The position numbers and the translations under genes were made by a program. Positions 1-14,713 of a stretch of DNA of 64,000 bases are shown in pieces. Below the pieces are notes generated by a model, which saw nothing but the letters and a program-made list of their open reading frames with translations, was not told the DNA's origin and did not search any database. Location of the stretch: positions 124,001-188,000 of the forward strand of contig JAVSML010001066.1 of NCBI GenBank assembly GCA_038503035.1, in the 5' to 3' direction. Every line of letters starts with the position of its first letter. Positions within the stretch are counted from its first letter, which is position 1. The DNA is from Crocodylus rhombifer. Lineage: Eukaryota > Chordata > Crocodylia > Crocodylidae.

Positions 1-307
1 GTCTGTTGGGCCTAATTTATAAATAAACCTAGAGAAAACCACTACCTCAGCTTGCTGCATAAGAAAGCTGGAAATATTTATTGCTGCTGGCCTGCTGTTT
101 TGTATCTAACAGAAATAATGGAGATTGTTGTCTGTCTCTTCTAACAAAAGCTGCATGACAGCTGTGAAGCTGTCCTAGAGACCTGTAAATATTCAAGCAA
201 TAACTGTATAGGAGGCCTATTATTTTGTACAGTACATAGTAGAATGTTTAACAAAAAAAAAAAGAAAACAAAAAGGGAAGAAACTGGAAAAATGTGGAGA
301 TTGTAAA

Positions 308-568
308 GGGCATATCTACACTTGCAATTAATGCAACTGGATAAACTCCAGTGCAGTCTGAGCTGGAGTAAACTAATCCTGATCTACACATGCATTTAAG
401 AACAGTAATGTACTCTGCCATCAGACAGTCCTGTCAGACACAGGTACTATCTGGCAGCTCTGTAAATTAGTCTAACCTAGCCCAATTGTCATGCAAGTGT
501 AGATAGTGATGCTTTACTATGCAATAAAGTAGCTGACTGCAAAGTCAAGCAAAAGTGTGGATGTGCAC
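308..568. mobile_element. MITE, Harbinger-like
   Basis: Left end GGGCATATCTACACTTGCA pairs with the reverse complement of the right end (AGTGTGGATGTGCAC). The flanks show AAA on both sides (305-307 and 569-571), fitting a 3-bp duplication. No coding capacity. Confidence 0.65.
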
Positions 569-1521
569 AAAGACAATGAAAATACTTGAAGCACACCCTT
601 CAACTTCTTATCTAATATTCCATTAATTTCCAGAATAATATCTTTCCCCTACTAGGCACCTCTGAGAATGTTGGCTAGAATCTACTTGGGAAAATACCTG
701 AGAAGTAGAAGGGTGAATTACCTTTATCAAATCTGCAACTTAGTAATGGTCAATATACCAGAATCCAGATTATTATTTAGTAGCTGCATGAAGGTGTGAC
801 CAGTCTGCATGTTGTTAGACCTGATTCTCTGCAGGCTCCAAAAATTACTAAACTCTTAAGAGACATTTTAAAAATTACTCTGACTGGTTAGAGGAACAAT
901 TCAACAATGGAACATAAGACGTAGGAAGATTATATAACTGCTAGCAGGCAAGTAAATGATTAGATACACATATACACAAATGGTAACAATGTTAGAACAT
1001 CTTGAAAACATTTACTATTTCTATGCATAATATTCCTGGTAGACAAGGAAAATTAATCAAATGTTTATTTCTGATTATACTCAGATGCCGCCAAAAAGCT
1101 TTAAAAAGCTATACATAGGAAACAATGCAATGGCACATAATCATATAATGTTGTATTTATTTCCAGATACATGTACTACCAAATACATTAAATCTTTTTT
1201 CTTTCAAGAGTGAATTTAAAGTTGAAAACACTACAGTTTTATTATGCTATTTAGAAAAGTAGCAGTATGATGAGAAACAATGAATGTTTTAGAATTCAAT
1301 ATGTACTTAAAGATTGTTGGTGAAATACAACTAATGTAGTAATTACTCCAGCAAGGTAATGCTCAGAGATTATGAGACTAGAGCAAAGATCAAATAGAAA
1401 AATGAAGTATTTCTCTCAGTATTTTCTCCAGAAAGTGAGAACGTATCTTGAGTACCCCTTTGTCTCAACAGTCTTAAACATTCCAACATGTGAGCCTCTT
1501 ACTGCTGCTATCATAATGCTA

Positions 1522-1943
1522 CTACACGTGCAATTAGCAGGAGTTCACAATGGAGTTCGTTGCTCCCAGGCACAGTGTTTACACATGTGCCCAGGAGTGC
1601 AGCATGCTGAGCTGAGGTGGAGCAGCTCTGGCCTGGCAGGGGGCTTGGGGAGTCAGTCTGCCAGCCTGGGGCTGCTCTGCCCCAGCTCGGCATGCTATGG
1701 AGGGGCTGGCTGGGACACCACGGTGCTACAGTGTGGGGCTAGCCAATAGGCAGCCCCACACTGACAGTCACTGTCTACACATGTTTCAGCACACTAAATG
1801 ATTCCACTTGTTCTGAAAAGTACTACCCAATGGCAAAGTTAATTAGTTTACTGTGCCCTAATACAGGTGCATGTGTAGATGTGATGCTTTACTGCAGAGC
1901 TAACTAGTGAACTCCACAGTGAAGTGCACGTGTAGATGCACCC
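1522..1943. mobile_element. MITE with GC-rich centre, same 'CTACACGTGCA' terminus family
   Basis: Starts CTACACGTGCAATTAGC (outer left end lost) and ends GCACGTGTAGATGCACCCC, an inverted match. The GC-rich centre (1600-1740) makes spurious open frames on both strands. Confidence 0.6.
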
Positions 1944-2360
1944 CTGGTCTTGTGATTAGGTACAGTACAGTGATAAATAGAATTTAACATCTAAAACATC
2001 TGACAGGTTGTGCTAAGCTCTATGAAAACAAGAAGCTATTGTAGGCCTCAGACATGGTCAATAACTAACACACAATAACAGCAAGTGCTAACTGTGGAAC
2101 TAGCATGAACCTAAGTTATGGATAATATGTGCTTAAGCCTGCAGAGATAGAAGTGCTCAACAAAGAAGTGTTCAACATATAATCAATAAACAGTAGCATG
2201 GAAAACATAGAATTAAGTCTGTTAGTGGAGGACACCTATATTGGGCTAGGCCAGGTGTGGATGATTAGTTATGGAAAGCACTAGTAATAATTAGAGGTAA
2301 TGACTTCATGATTTATCACTTAATGAAAAATGAATTATGGATTCCTATTAAAATGATAGC

Positions 2361-2848
2361 AGATGTGTCTCCATGAGCAATTAAGGCACAAGAATAAACT
2401 CTGGAGTTTATTGCTCTGGAATGTATTGCTCCCATGTATGCTGTTTGTATGTGTGCCTGGGAACAATAAGCTCGCGAGTTTATTTATACACAGCACAGGG
2501 AGCCGTGTCAGAGCAGTTGCAGCTGGCAAAGGGCCCAGGGGGTCAGATGGCCAGCCAGGGGCTTCTCCCCCTAGCTCAGCGTGCTGTGGAGGGACTGGCT
2601 GGGGCACAAGGATGCTTCAGCATGGGGCTAGGTGGCAGGAAACCCCACACTGAAGCACCCTCATGCCCCAGCCAGCCAGGGCAGTATTTACATATGCACT
2701 GCTGTGGAGTTTTTTTACTTTTCGGTGGGATAGTACTTGTATTTACCATCCTGCTGTGGAGTAAATTAGTTTACTTTGGTCCAACAGGGGTGCACATGTA
2801 GATGCCGAGATGTCAACTGCGCAGAAAAGGTCTCACGTAGATGCGCCC
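2361..2848. mobile_element. MITE with GC-rich centre
   Basis: Left end AGATGTGTCTCCATGAGCAA and right end TCTCACGTAGATGCGCCC are inverted relatives of the GGGCATGTCTACACATG terminus. The centre (2510-2660) is related in style to the copy at 1522-1943, with shared words such as GCTGTGGAGGGACTGGCTGG. Confidence 0.6.
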
Positions 2849-2982
2849 AGTGTGTTCTTGTTAACTCAATATGGAAAGGTGGAAATGTATAATTGATGGT
2901 TGTCAGTCTTGGACACTTCCAAGGGGCCTATGTCAAGCTACAGAAGTAGCTCAAATAGGAGGCCCCAAAGCCTGTTTCTGAA

Positions 2983-3300
2983 GGCACTTTTACATGTGCA
3001 TTGGGGGGTGGGGAAGTGGAGCTTTAATTAGAATGGCTCTGAGAGTCGCTCTAATTAAAGTGTTGCTGCATCTTTTGTATCAGCGCCCCACACTTAAAAA
3101 TGGCAATGGGGGTGCTTGAACTGAATCTCATTTGACAAGCTTTAGTTTAAGTACCCTCGGTGCCATTTTTAAGCACGGGGATGCTGATACATGAGACACA
3201 GTAATTGCCACACTCCAGCAGATGTGATTAATTGAGTCTGTTCCGATACACTAGAATTCCAGCGCATTGGAGCAGCTTCCACACTCATGTATAGGTGCCC
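2983..3300. mobile_element. MITE of a second family (GGCACTTTTACATGTGCA ends)
   Basis: The left end GGCACTTTTACATGTGCA is matched by the inverted right end (CACTCATGTATAGGTGCCC). Internally it carries opposed copies of a 'TTAAAAATGGC' block. Related internal sequence occurs at 18200-18610. Confidence 0.55.
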
Positions 3301-3553
3301 TGAGAGACCAGACAGTGAGCCTTTGTAGCTGTGACAATTAGCTTGTTCAGCAAAAGAAAGCAAGCAGTTAATACACCCAGCTAAACCATGTCAAATTAGA
3401 CAGAGCAAAACACCTGCAAGAAGACACGATAAAAGGCCTTAAATAAATTATTCCAAATATAGCTTTAATTTAAATAGTAGTGATTATGTAATTAAATATT
3501 TTAGTTGTAGCTTTGTTGTAATAGATATGTCTGTGATCAGATTGTAGAAACAT

Positions 3554-3587
3554 TAAAGATGTGATTAACCAGTTAATCACATCTTAA
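3554..3587. repeat. Short near-perfect palindrome
   Basis: Arms GATGTGATTAAC (3558-3569) and its exact reverse complement (3572-3583), separated by CA. The match extends a few bases further with one mismatch. Probably the core of a degraded palindromic MITE. Confidence 0.7.
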
Positions 3588-5041
3588 GTTGTAACCCAGC
3601 CACATCTTCAACTGCCATCACATCCCATCTCGATATGCCACTTGATGGGGTAAAAGAAATCATCCCTTCCAAAACTGTAACTTTCACAGTCACTGCTAAT
3701 TGACTAACTGACCTCTTCTAAGTGCATAAAAGAATTGTTATAGCTCCATTTCAAACGTTTCAGGGAAACATAAGAATTTGAATAATACTAATCCAAGAAT
3801 GTTATTTAGAATATTACAGCAAGCCATCTATAGATATAGGGTATAGACTGAAGGGAAAATGGAAGAATTCCACAAATCCAAGACCTGCGGCTAGTCTGCC
3901 TGCTACCTTTGTCTTGTGTCTCCCCAGCTGGTACAGGTGAGAATTTATATTGTACTGGTGTGAGTAGCTAGATAGGCACTGAAGTACTTTCAGCATGTGA
4001 CAATAAAAAGTCAGTCTGTAAATCTGTCCCTTGCCTCTCTTCTACTGTGAGTGGTGATAATTAAGGAAACTTTTAAGGGCAATAATTAAGGGGAGTGAAG
4101 GATTGATAGTCTGTATTTGGATTAAATTTAAAGTTTTTTGATAAGGGTCTACCTCCATATGGGCTACCACATACACATAGAAATGGACATTTAAAATGTT
4201 CAGCAAATAGGATGTAGGTTAAATGTATTTAAGCATGTGAGGTAAAAGGATTATAACCACAGAAGAATCTCTCTTCTGGTAGTGCTGCATACCAAGGACT
4301 GGGAATTGTGAAAATTGGGTCTTGTTTCCAGATCAACCACTGAGATCATGTATTGCAATGGGAAGCTGTTTCTGTATCATGCTGTAATTTTCTCTGCCTT
4401 TAAAACTGAGGTAAATCACACCTTCGCACAATGCCCTTAGAATTTAGGATGAGGAAGAAATATTCCATATATAAAAATAAACATTTTTACTCAGTACCAA
4501 AATCCTGATTTATTCATCTCCACATGGTAAAATTGTATCATGTTTATTTAATAAAGACTTCATCCAGTAATTGCTCTAGATGTTTGGAGCTAAATTATTG
4601 TGGCTACCACTAAGTCTATACATGATAAAATCGATCCCTTAAAGATATCATGCCCCACCCCCATATTAGGACATAACTGTGCAATCTTAAAACTAATATG
4701 GTTAAAACTTGATAAAAAGGTGACTTCAAACAAATAAGCATTACTAAAGAGTAGGTTGTATATTTCTACTATCCTAATCACTCTAGGCTGGTAAATCTCC
4801 CAAATAAACTATTATCAATTACAGCTGCTGGGATGTGCAACACAATCTTTCAACTACGTTTAAAAAAAAACCACAACTTGCTTGGTAACCGCTGATATCT
4901 TGGTATACCACAGCTGCATTATTGCTTTAATTCACAGTGTCTGTGGTTCTTCTTCTGGTGTGGGAAATTGGAATAGCTTGCTTTTAGTCTCAGGAGCTCA
5001 TCCATTTCTTACTCAACTAAATATCAGTGTACAAACTACAT

Positions 5042-6293
5042 GGCTAGGGGCAGACATTACACATAAACTGGTTTAAGTGATCAGAAACTGGTTTAAACCT
5101 GTAACAGAACAGATGTTCAAAGCACATAAATCAGTTTGAAAATGGCTGAAACCAGTTTCAGATAAACCTGGTTGAATGTAGCATCAGACTTAACAGATTT
5201 GGGTCAATCCAGTTTATGCAAGGTCTATCCCAGACCCCTTGCTGGTTTAAGTTTAAATCAGAGTCCCCCAGCATCCCAGCATGCTGTCTGGGCTGGGCAG
5301 AGCTCTGTGCTTCACAGCAGGGCTGGCCCCTCCCCTCTGCTCCCTGGCCAGAGCTCCAGCACAGACTTGCAGGCACAGCAGGGTCTGCTGGCTTCCCCAT
5401 CCCCTCCTTCCCCCATCCCCTCATCACTCCCTGCTTAAGCAGGGATCCCTCCCTTCTCTCTCCCACAGCATGGACCATAACCAGCATGTGGTATGCTGTG
5501 TAAGGCTCCAGCAGAGACTGCAGACACAGCAAGGTCTTCCTCCTGCCCTACCGCACCCTCACTGCTCAAGAAATTCCTCACCCTCTGTCCCTCGCATCTC
5601 CCACAGCACCCACCCCAGCCCCACAGACCCTAGGCATGTGGTATGCTAGCTAAGCCAAGAGGTGATGGGGGTGTGTGTCTCTCCAACTTCACTAGGACAG
5701 GCAGACAGAACAGTGACTGCTTAGGGCTGTTTGGAGCTAATCAACATGTCAGCTGGTAAGCTGTTTAAGAAGTCTGAAGTAATGGAGAAGGGCCATTGTT
5801 TTGTTAATCAGGTGATAAAAACTGTCATCACTATCAGCACCCAGCTGGCTTGCTTGCCTGTCAGTTTGCTACAGACAGTATGGCGAAGCAGGGTGGGAGA
5901 TTGGAGAGCTCTGTATCATCAACAGATACATGCACTGCACCCCATCTCCCTTGCCTCAGAGTGCTAGCTGGGGACTGGCAACACTCCCAACCCTTGAGCA
6001 GCCATCTGGGAAAAGCCTGGGACTGTGCAGGCAGACCTCCCTAATGCAAGAGTCCTGCTATGGCCTGGCCATGCCCCCCTCAGCTCAGCTCTGTGAAGAA
6101 AGGAAGGGAGGCCTGCTCTAGCACCACCACCACCCCCGGCTTCTAGCCTGAGCCACTGCCTATGTGCCTGAGTTTCCTCAGTCCAGAGAGAATGTCTCTC
6201 CAGTTTCAAACTGGTTCAGCTTAGTAAGGTTCGACTAACCTGTAAAGATTGAATCAATTCAGACTTGGGCTTTTTGAATGTCTGTCCCTAGCC
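5042..6293 (+). mobile_element. GGCTAGGGACAGA element, copy A
   Basis: Ends in GGCTAGGGGCAGA and TCTGTCCCTAGCC, a 13-base terminal inverted repeat with one difference. CAT flanks both sides (5039-5041, 6294-6296), fitting a 3-bp duplication as made by PIF/Harbinger transposases. The outer arms are AT-rich with repeated AAACTGGTTTAA words; the centre (about 5280-6130) is GC-rich. Within it a block of about 150 bases is tandemly duplicated (about 5352-5502 and 5505-5655), each copy ending near GGCATGTGGTATGCT or a variant. No transposase is visible, so it is non-autonomous. Confidence 0.75.
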
Positions 6294-8901
6294 CATGAGG
6301 AGATTTAGTTATTATTTGAGTGCAGATGTTTTCATGCAAATCTACATTATTAAAATAAACTCTGTTCAACAATCACAAATCTAATTCTTGAAGTGAAAAA
6401 AGGAACTCCCTCGTTAATTATGTCATGTAATTAGAGGCAGTCTATCCATTTGGGGACCTCTCTGTATGACACCAATTATCAAGTGTTCATTAAAAATGCT
6501 AATAAAACTGGACTTTTTTTGTCTTTCCTTTAAAATGAATGTTAGTATAATCTGAGGGAGTATTATCAAGAGAAACTGTAGCTTAACTAGCCTAAGTATG
6601 GTCTTAATTAACCAATAACCCCTGATAATCTTCCAGGCTACGTGAACAGTCAAACTCTACACTTTACTTTCAGTGGATGGCTGAACAAATGTGAAATTAC
6701 CTATTAAATTAAACTCATTTTACAGGAAAAATAAACTTTCACTAAGGAGGGATGCTCCATGATAAACCATGACAAGATTTATCATTTCTGAAAATGTAGC
6801 AGTATATGTATTAGGAAAGAAAAACTTCCTGAAACCTTCCCAGGTTCATTTATTTTGCATTTGAGCTGCAATCATGTACTAATAGCCTAATGTAAACAAG
6901 AATATCGAAGAATCAATATGGCAATAAGCCTTGTTAGTATGACCAACCAAATGTTTGTCCTGAACCACCACATACCTTTTTGTAGTCACTGTGTTCAAAG
7001 GAGTGAAAATTTTGATGACTGGTTCTCTCCTAGATTTTCTGATACTGGTAGATACAACTATCAAAGACTCAGAAATGGATGCGTACATTTCAAAAGAGCG
7101 CTGTCACTTAAACTAAAGGAACAACTGCTACATCAACACGTTTTTATTCTCTATATATAGGGAGGTCAGAACCCATGTGCTGTCAGTGGACAGAGTTGAA
7201 AACTAAGAATCCAGCTTCTGATATTCTAATCCTGATTCTGTAAAAGAAGTGTATCTAGTAGATGAGGCACCACAGTCTCACACACAGATTTGATACAAGG
7301 AAAAGCAATGTAGCCTTGGATGAGATGAGTGTGTCTCATTGGAGGCAGGGTTCTGCCAGAAATTTCTCAGTTGACTATTTCCTGTAGCAGTTGTAAGGTG
7401 TTGTTCAAGAATATGGAATGTGAAGTGAACCTAATAATTAACACCAATCAGCCAAAGGATTTTTTCATGGGTCACTGCCCAGCAAATAAAGAAGTAGACA
7501 GGAATAGTGCTGTGTCAGCAGTTAATATGTAGTCTGTAGTATGAAGGAGTTTGTGAAGCTGTGTACACATGAGAATTCTCTTGGTTTGTTCTCCAGGTAG
7601 AAAAGCTTACCTAGGGACACCTGAACAGACATTTGAACGTTGAGCCCCTAAAAAGCAGACAGCTTGCAGGGCTGATTCTGCACAGACAGGGGGACTGTTC
7701 CTGTGCACATATCTTACCATGCCCTGCAGCCTGCTGTCTGTCTGGAGACAGATGGCAGCAGTGCACAGGGCAGCTCTGCCCTGACTGGCTGACCCAGATT
7801 GCCTCCCATGGGGTAGTGGAGGAACAAAGTGCCCTGTGGTGCTGGAGGACACTGCTGTGGCTTCTCTCAGAAGAATGTGTACAGACATTCATTCTCTCAG
7901 GATAAATTCTCCTGGGAGTGATTTAACCCTGGCTATTTCCAGGTTATTTTTTTCTCTTAAAGTGGCTATTTTTGCAACTCTTCCAGAAGAAAGTGAACAT
8001 GGCCCAAATAAGCTTTTGGAAACTACAGTTCGGGGTTGTGTGGGCCTCAGAACATTCAGCATAAATTGAATACATGGTGATCTGCGCAGAAAGCCTCTGA
8101 AATTCTACTGAATATGCAAATGAGTTTTGAGAAGCTTATAATTTGACTAAATCTGGGAAGCGAAGGAAAAAAAAAAAAAAATCTGGTGAGAACAAAATTA
8201 CCTAACTGTTCCCAAGTGTTCTCACCCTACCAAATTTCAGATCCACAAACCAAAGAATAGAAGTGATAAACGCTCTTCAAAAATGTAATAAAAATATTTC
8301 TTACATAGAAATACGGTAGCTTTTCCAAACTTAGCTCGTGGGAATAAAATTAATTTTTACAGACATGTTAAGACAAGACAAAATAAAATCCTGAGGCAGG
8401 CAGCAAACTCCCCCACTCCCCCGTATTAAAATGGTGGTGGTTGTAAGACAAACAACAGTAGAAAGTGTTAAGCAACCTTTACTATAGACCACACTCCTTG
8501 GCAGGACTACTTTTCCTGTGATGTCTTCCAGTTGAATTGATATCATACAGTCATCCTTTGATCATGTTGTGTGATCAGAGGGTAGTCTAGCCAAGAAGAC
8601 CAGTGCAGGGAGGAAAGTGCAGATGTGAAACACTCTACTTGCAACTCTCATAAAGCACTAGAACAGCTCAAGCAGACAAATGAATATAAAAAAGTTGTGT
8701 TCTAAAACTCTTGAATCAATTATTTTCAGAGTTTTCTATTCCAGTCTATTTATTCCAGTAAATGTATGGTCTACCTTGTTTATTGGTACCAAAGCCTAAA
8801 CCTTCCCATTTGGGTCAAATAAGCTGATTATGCTCTTTTGTAGTACAGATGATTCAAGAATTTGGTGCCATACATACCATATGTACTTCTAAGAACAATT
8901 A

Positions 8902-11149
<2,248 letters not shown>

Positions 11150-11723
11150 GTATACAGCGATTGTGGGTTGTTTTCTTCTTATATACAGGACATAAGACTT
11201 AATTATTATGTGACCTATTATTCCTCTGATACATCATACAACACATAGACTTTTACATGTAATGATTTCTACTTTCATTTAAAGAGACTCAGAAATCATA
11301 TATTTACTGCATTTGGGTAGGGGGTTTGTGGGGAGATATGTGGCGGGAGGGTGGCTGGGCTGTGTGAGGGCGTGGGGGAGGGTGTGGGTGGATAGGTGTG
11401 TAGGGTGAGGGAGCATGTGGTTGTGTGTGGATATGTTGGGGGTATGGGGTTTGTGGGGAGATATTTGGTGGGAGGGTGGCCGGGCTGTGTGAGGGGGTGT
11501 GGAGTCCGTGTGTAAGACAGTGTCAGGGGGTATGTGGGTGCATGCATATGGTGGGGTGTGCATGTAGGACTCACCCTACGAACACACACAGCCCCTCCCT
11601 ACATACACAAAGTTCTTCCCTACACACACAAATATTTTCTAAATTTTTTAAGGGCCCCACAGCCTTGACAGAATGGCCTGGCAGGTTAGATGTGGCCTGC
11701 GGGCCATATTTTGCCCACCCCTG
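11150..11723 (-). mobile_element. hAT-like element end with G-rich minisatellite
   Basis: The right end TTTTGCCCACCCCTG is the reverse complement of the common hAT terminus CAGGGGTGGGCAAAA. The segment near 11187-11218 matches the interior of the complete hAT at 36111-37136 (shared ACTTAATT/GACCTATTA words). The left end is uncertain; GATTGGCC at 10927-10934 resembles the right flank GATTGGCA, but the base after it does not look like a hAT start. Confidence 0.5.
11313..11565 (+). repeat. G-rich minisatellite, 125-base offset
   Basis: A GTGTGGG-rich stretch in which a block (TTTGTGGGGAGATAT... to ...GGGCTGTGTGAGGG) appears twice, offset by 125 bases (from 11325 and 11450). Many G runs on the + strand could form G-quadruplexes. 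It is followed by a CA-rich tail at 11580-11635. Confidence 0.8.
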
Positions 11724-13101
11724 GATTGGCACTCATAGATTGGCATGTACTTTAATTTTTCACTATACCATGTATCACATGATGCAGATTCATAATGTTA
11801 TTTTACAGCGTCATCCCTGCTGACTTTCCCAACTGAACAAAATTATGAAATAGCAAAAAGTTTACAAAAGTCACTGTTGATAAATGATCCTTTCATTGCT
11901 ACTATTTTAGAGGAAAGGATTTTTGACATCCAATTTGTCTACTGATTTCATTCCAAAGTCCAAATAAGTAAGAGAAGCACTGTACCTACAGGGATTTTTT
12001 TGGGGGGGGGAGGGGAAGGAGTCATGGCTACTATGGAAACTATTTACACTGATCAGTGTGTTTCACTTAATTTATGTCTGTCACAAAAAAAGTGAGGAAA
12101 CTGGAACAGGATAAAAATATTATATTTTTCATAAATGTATTTCATTTCTATGAAGGGAAGAGGTTGATTAAACTAATCTTACTCATTCTGGTAAGCAAAA
12201 GTTGTTAACAATTGTGACAAGTAAAGAAGCAGAAAATAGTGTAATTTCTCAGAGGCATTCTGTATAATCACCAGCTGCAAGCAAAATTAGAAAATATAAT
12301 TATTTAAGACTTAGATGACATTTTTGGATCTTACAAATCTGTCGTGTTTGATCTTAAATGCCCAAAGTACTGAGCAGTGCAAAAATATTTGGAGACAAGC
12401 AACAAGACGCAAAGAAATGAATGATACTTTCTACACAATCTCATCTCTTGAAGAATATTTAACGTATGTAGTTGGACTATGAAGCAAATTCTGTTCTTAA
12501 TTATAACAATGTGAATCAGTGTTTCAGCACTGACCTGCAAGAATATAATTTGGTCCCAAACTTCTACATTAAAACTTACATTTCCAGACCATGACCCATG
12601 CTGACCAGCTCATATTGGCCTGTTAATTAACAATCATACCCATAAGGATTCTGCAAGATTTCTACCAAATACGGCTCTCAAATGCATATATGTAGCTTCC
12701 ATTGACTAGAGTGGAAAATACATATTAGAATTGAAAATTTGACTTTCATATTCCAGCTTGTACAAAACATTCTTTTTTAAGCCTGATACCCCAGTTTCAT
12801 GACTTGTTCATTATATTTTGCTTCAGAGTTCTCTTTAGTGTACAGTTGGTAATTATCTTTTACCATATGTTTGTAGTCATGTCATGAGGAGTGTAATACC
12901 TTCTGCAAAAAGAGGATAGGTACAGACTGTAATCTTCATAATACTGATTATTTAAAATTGATTTTTAAAACTGTGGATAAAGGTAAAAAAATACTTTTGT
13001 ATTAATGAATAATGATCCATTGAATTACTATTTCTTTAAATGGGAAAAGAAGTCTTAAGAATTTTAACTATGCCCACATAAAATTTAACTACCAGTACTT
13101 A
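11724..13101. other. Intronic DNA, nothing recognised
   Basis: AT-rich, with a T/G homopolymer tract near 11994-12010. No supported feature. Confidence 0.5.
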
Positions 13102-14345
13102 ATCATAGTATCATAGTACTTAGGGTAGGAAGGGACCTAAACAGATTATCAGGGCTGATTTGCTGCCCTGGGTAGGAACGGGTGCTGGGATCATAACACC
13201 TCAGCCAAATATCTGTCTAGCCTCCTCTTGAAGACCCCCAAGGTAGGAGAGAGCACCACCTCTCGTGGGAGTCCATTATGGAGCTTGGCAGCCCTAACTG
13301 TAAAGCGGCCTTTATTCCTAGTAACCCTGGATGATGACTGTCAAAGAAAAATCTTTGGTTTCAGATGCTGATGGCAAAAAGGTCAAAAGGCTAACATAAC
13401 ATATTTCGTCATTATAGTTCCGTATCCAATCTCCACCCCCAGTTTAAATGTAAAACACATGCGCAGTCAATCTCACATGAAACCTAAGAACACACAAAGT
13501 CTGTTCACAGTCATGATTGGCAGTCCTGTAATTATTCAAGCCTGGCGTGTTGTAATAGGCTACCCGGTAAACTATAACTTTGGAAAGATTTCCGCCTTCT
13601 GCGGAGACCTCCACGCATGCCCAGGAGACATAGTCAGCGATTTGGCCAGTCGCTGACCTCTTCCCACCTACGATAAAAGTTTTCAGGTGTATCTGTTCTG
13701 CCGGCTCGTCCGTTCTTGTCAAGAGCTCACGAAAATCTTCAGATCAAAGTTACCTGTATGCTTTGCTTAAAATCTGCACCACGCAGTTTGTAATCTGTGC
13801 AGTGAAAACATCTGCCTGCTCAACTGAATAGCTCAACTTCTCTTTCTATACTGCACAACCAGAACTTCCTCCCTACGCTACAATCTCCTGTAGTGTAAGT
13901 AAAAATAAACTTTCTGTATAACCAAGACGCGTTAAACTTCCTGACTCCTCTCGCTTACCCATCTACCTGATTACCTTAGCCCACCCACGTCCAGCCGGTC
14001 ATGCCGACCCAGGCTCGCAGGTCAAGGGTGCACCGGTCCTCAGATGTGACAGTGACCAGGGGAACAGAGCCTCCCCCAGTTCCCGCTGGTCCCCCCCCAT
14101 GAGTTTGTAAACAACCACCAGATCCCCTCAGACTTCTCTTGTGGAGGCTGAATAGGTTCAAGCCCTTTAGCCTCTCTTTGTAGGGCCTGCCCCACTGCCC
14201 CTTGAACATATGAGTGGCTCTCCTCTGGACCCTCTCAATGCTAGCCACATCGCTCTTAAAGTGCGGCACCCAGAACTGGACACAGTACTCCAACTGTGGC
14301 CTGACTAATGCCACATAGAGGGGAAGGATCACCTCCCTGGACCTG
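13102..14345 (-). mobile_element. CR1 LINE 3' part, minus strand, interrupted
   Basis: Minus-strand translation of 13976-14332 gives the CR1 reverse-transcriptase C-terminal block ([20 protein letters not shown], then RVQRRATHM and [14 protein letters not shown]). The 3' end is at 13102-13331, ending on the plus strand in the reverse of the CR1 tail (TCATAGTATCATAGTAC). About 640 bases that do not belong to CR1 separate the two parts. 5'-truncated and full of stops: a pseudogene. Confidence 0.85.
13332..13975 (+). mobile_element. Probable solo LTR inserted in the CR1
   Basis: About 640 bases interrupt the CR1. They begin with TG, carry a TATA-like GATAAAAG near 13673 and an AATAAA signal near 13906, and end in a short C/T-rich segment, the layout of an endogenous retroviral LTR (U3-R-U5). 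No internal retroviral genes adjoin. Exact edges and target duplication could not be fixed, so it may be another kind of insert. Confidence 0.5.
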
Positions 14346-14499
14346 CTTGTGATGCATCTGTAGATGCATCACAAGGTGCAGTTAGCCTTACTGACTGCTT
14401 GTAATGAAGATTTTAAATATCTTCATTACTTGTAATGTTATAGCTTCTGGCTTAGTTATGTTGTTTCTGAAGGAAGCCCTCTGAAGTACCCCAGCAGTC

Positions 14500-14582
14500 T
14501 TCCTGCCCAAGCACAGAGGGGCTGGACCTGATGATCTCGAGAGATCCCTTCCAGCCTCCAACATCTATGAATCTATGAAAAT
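14500..14582 (+). mobile_element. CR1 LINE 3' tail, plus strand
   Basis: Matches the CR1 end: GGGCTGGACCTGATGATCTC, then CCCTTCCAGCCTCCAACATC and CTATGAATCTATGAA. Only the last 80 bases or so are present. Confidence 0.85.
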
Positions 14583-14713
14583 ATAACAGATACTATTGTG
14601 AGAATGTGTGTTGTAAGTGGAGCTACACACAGTAGAATATGGCCACTGTAGCATCTCTAGCTAAGATAGCTATCTCTATATAGCTATAGCTAAATCACAT
14701 TGAAAAACAGAGT

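Noticed and set aside
6879..7160. Possible RGS7BP C-terminal exon
   Set aside because: Frames on either strand do not match the R7BP tail (no polybasic/Cys end) and no suitable acceptor in phase was found.
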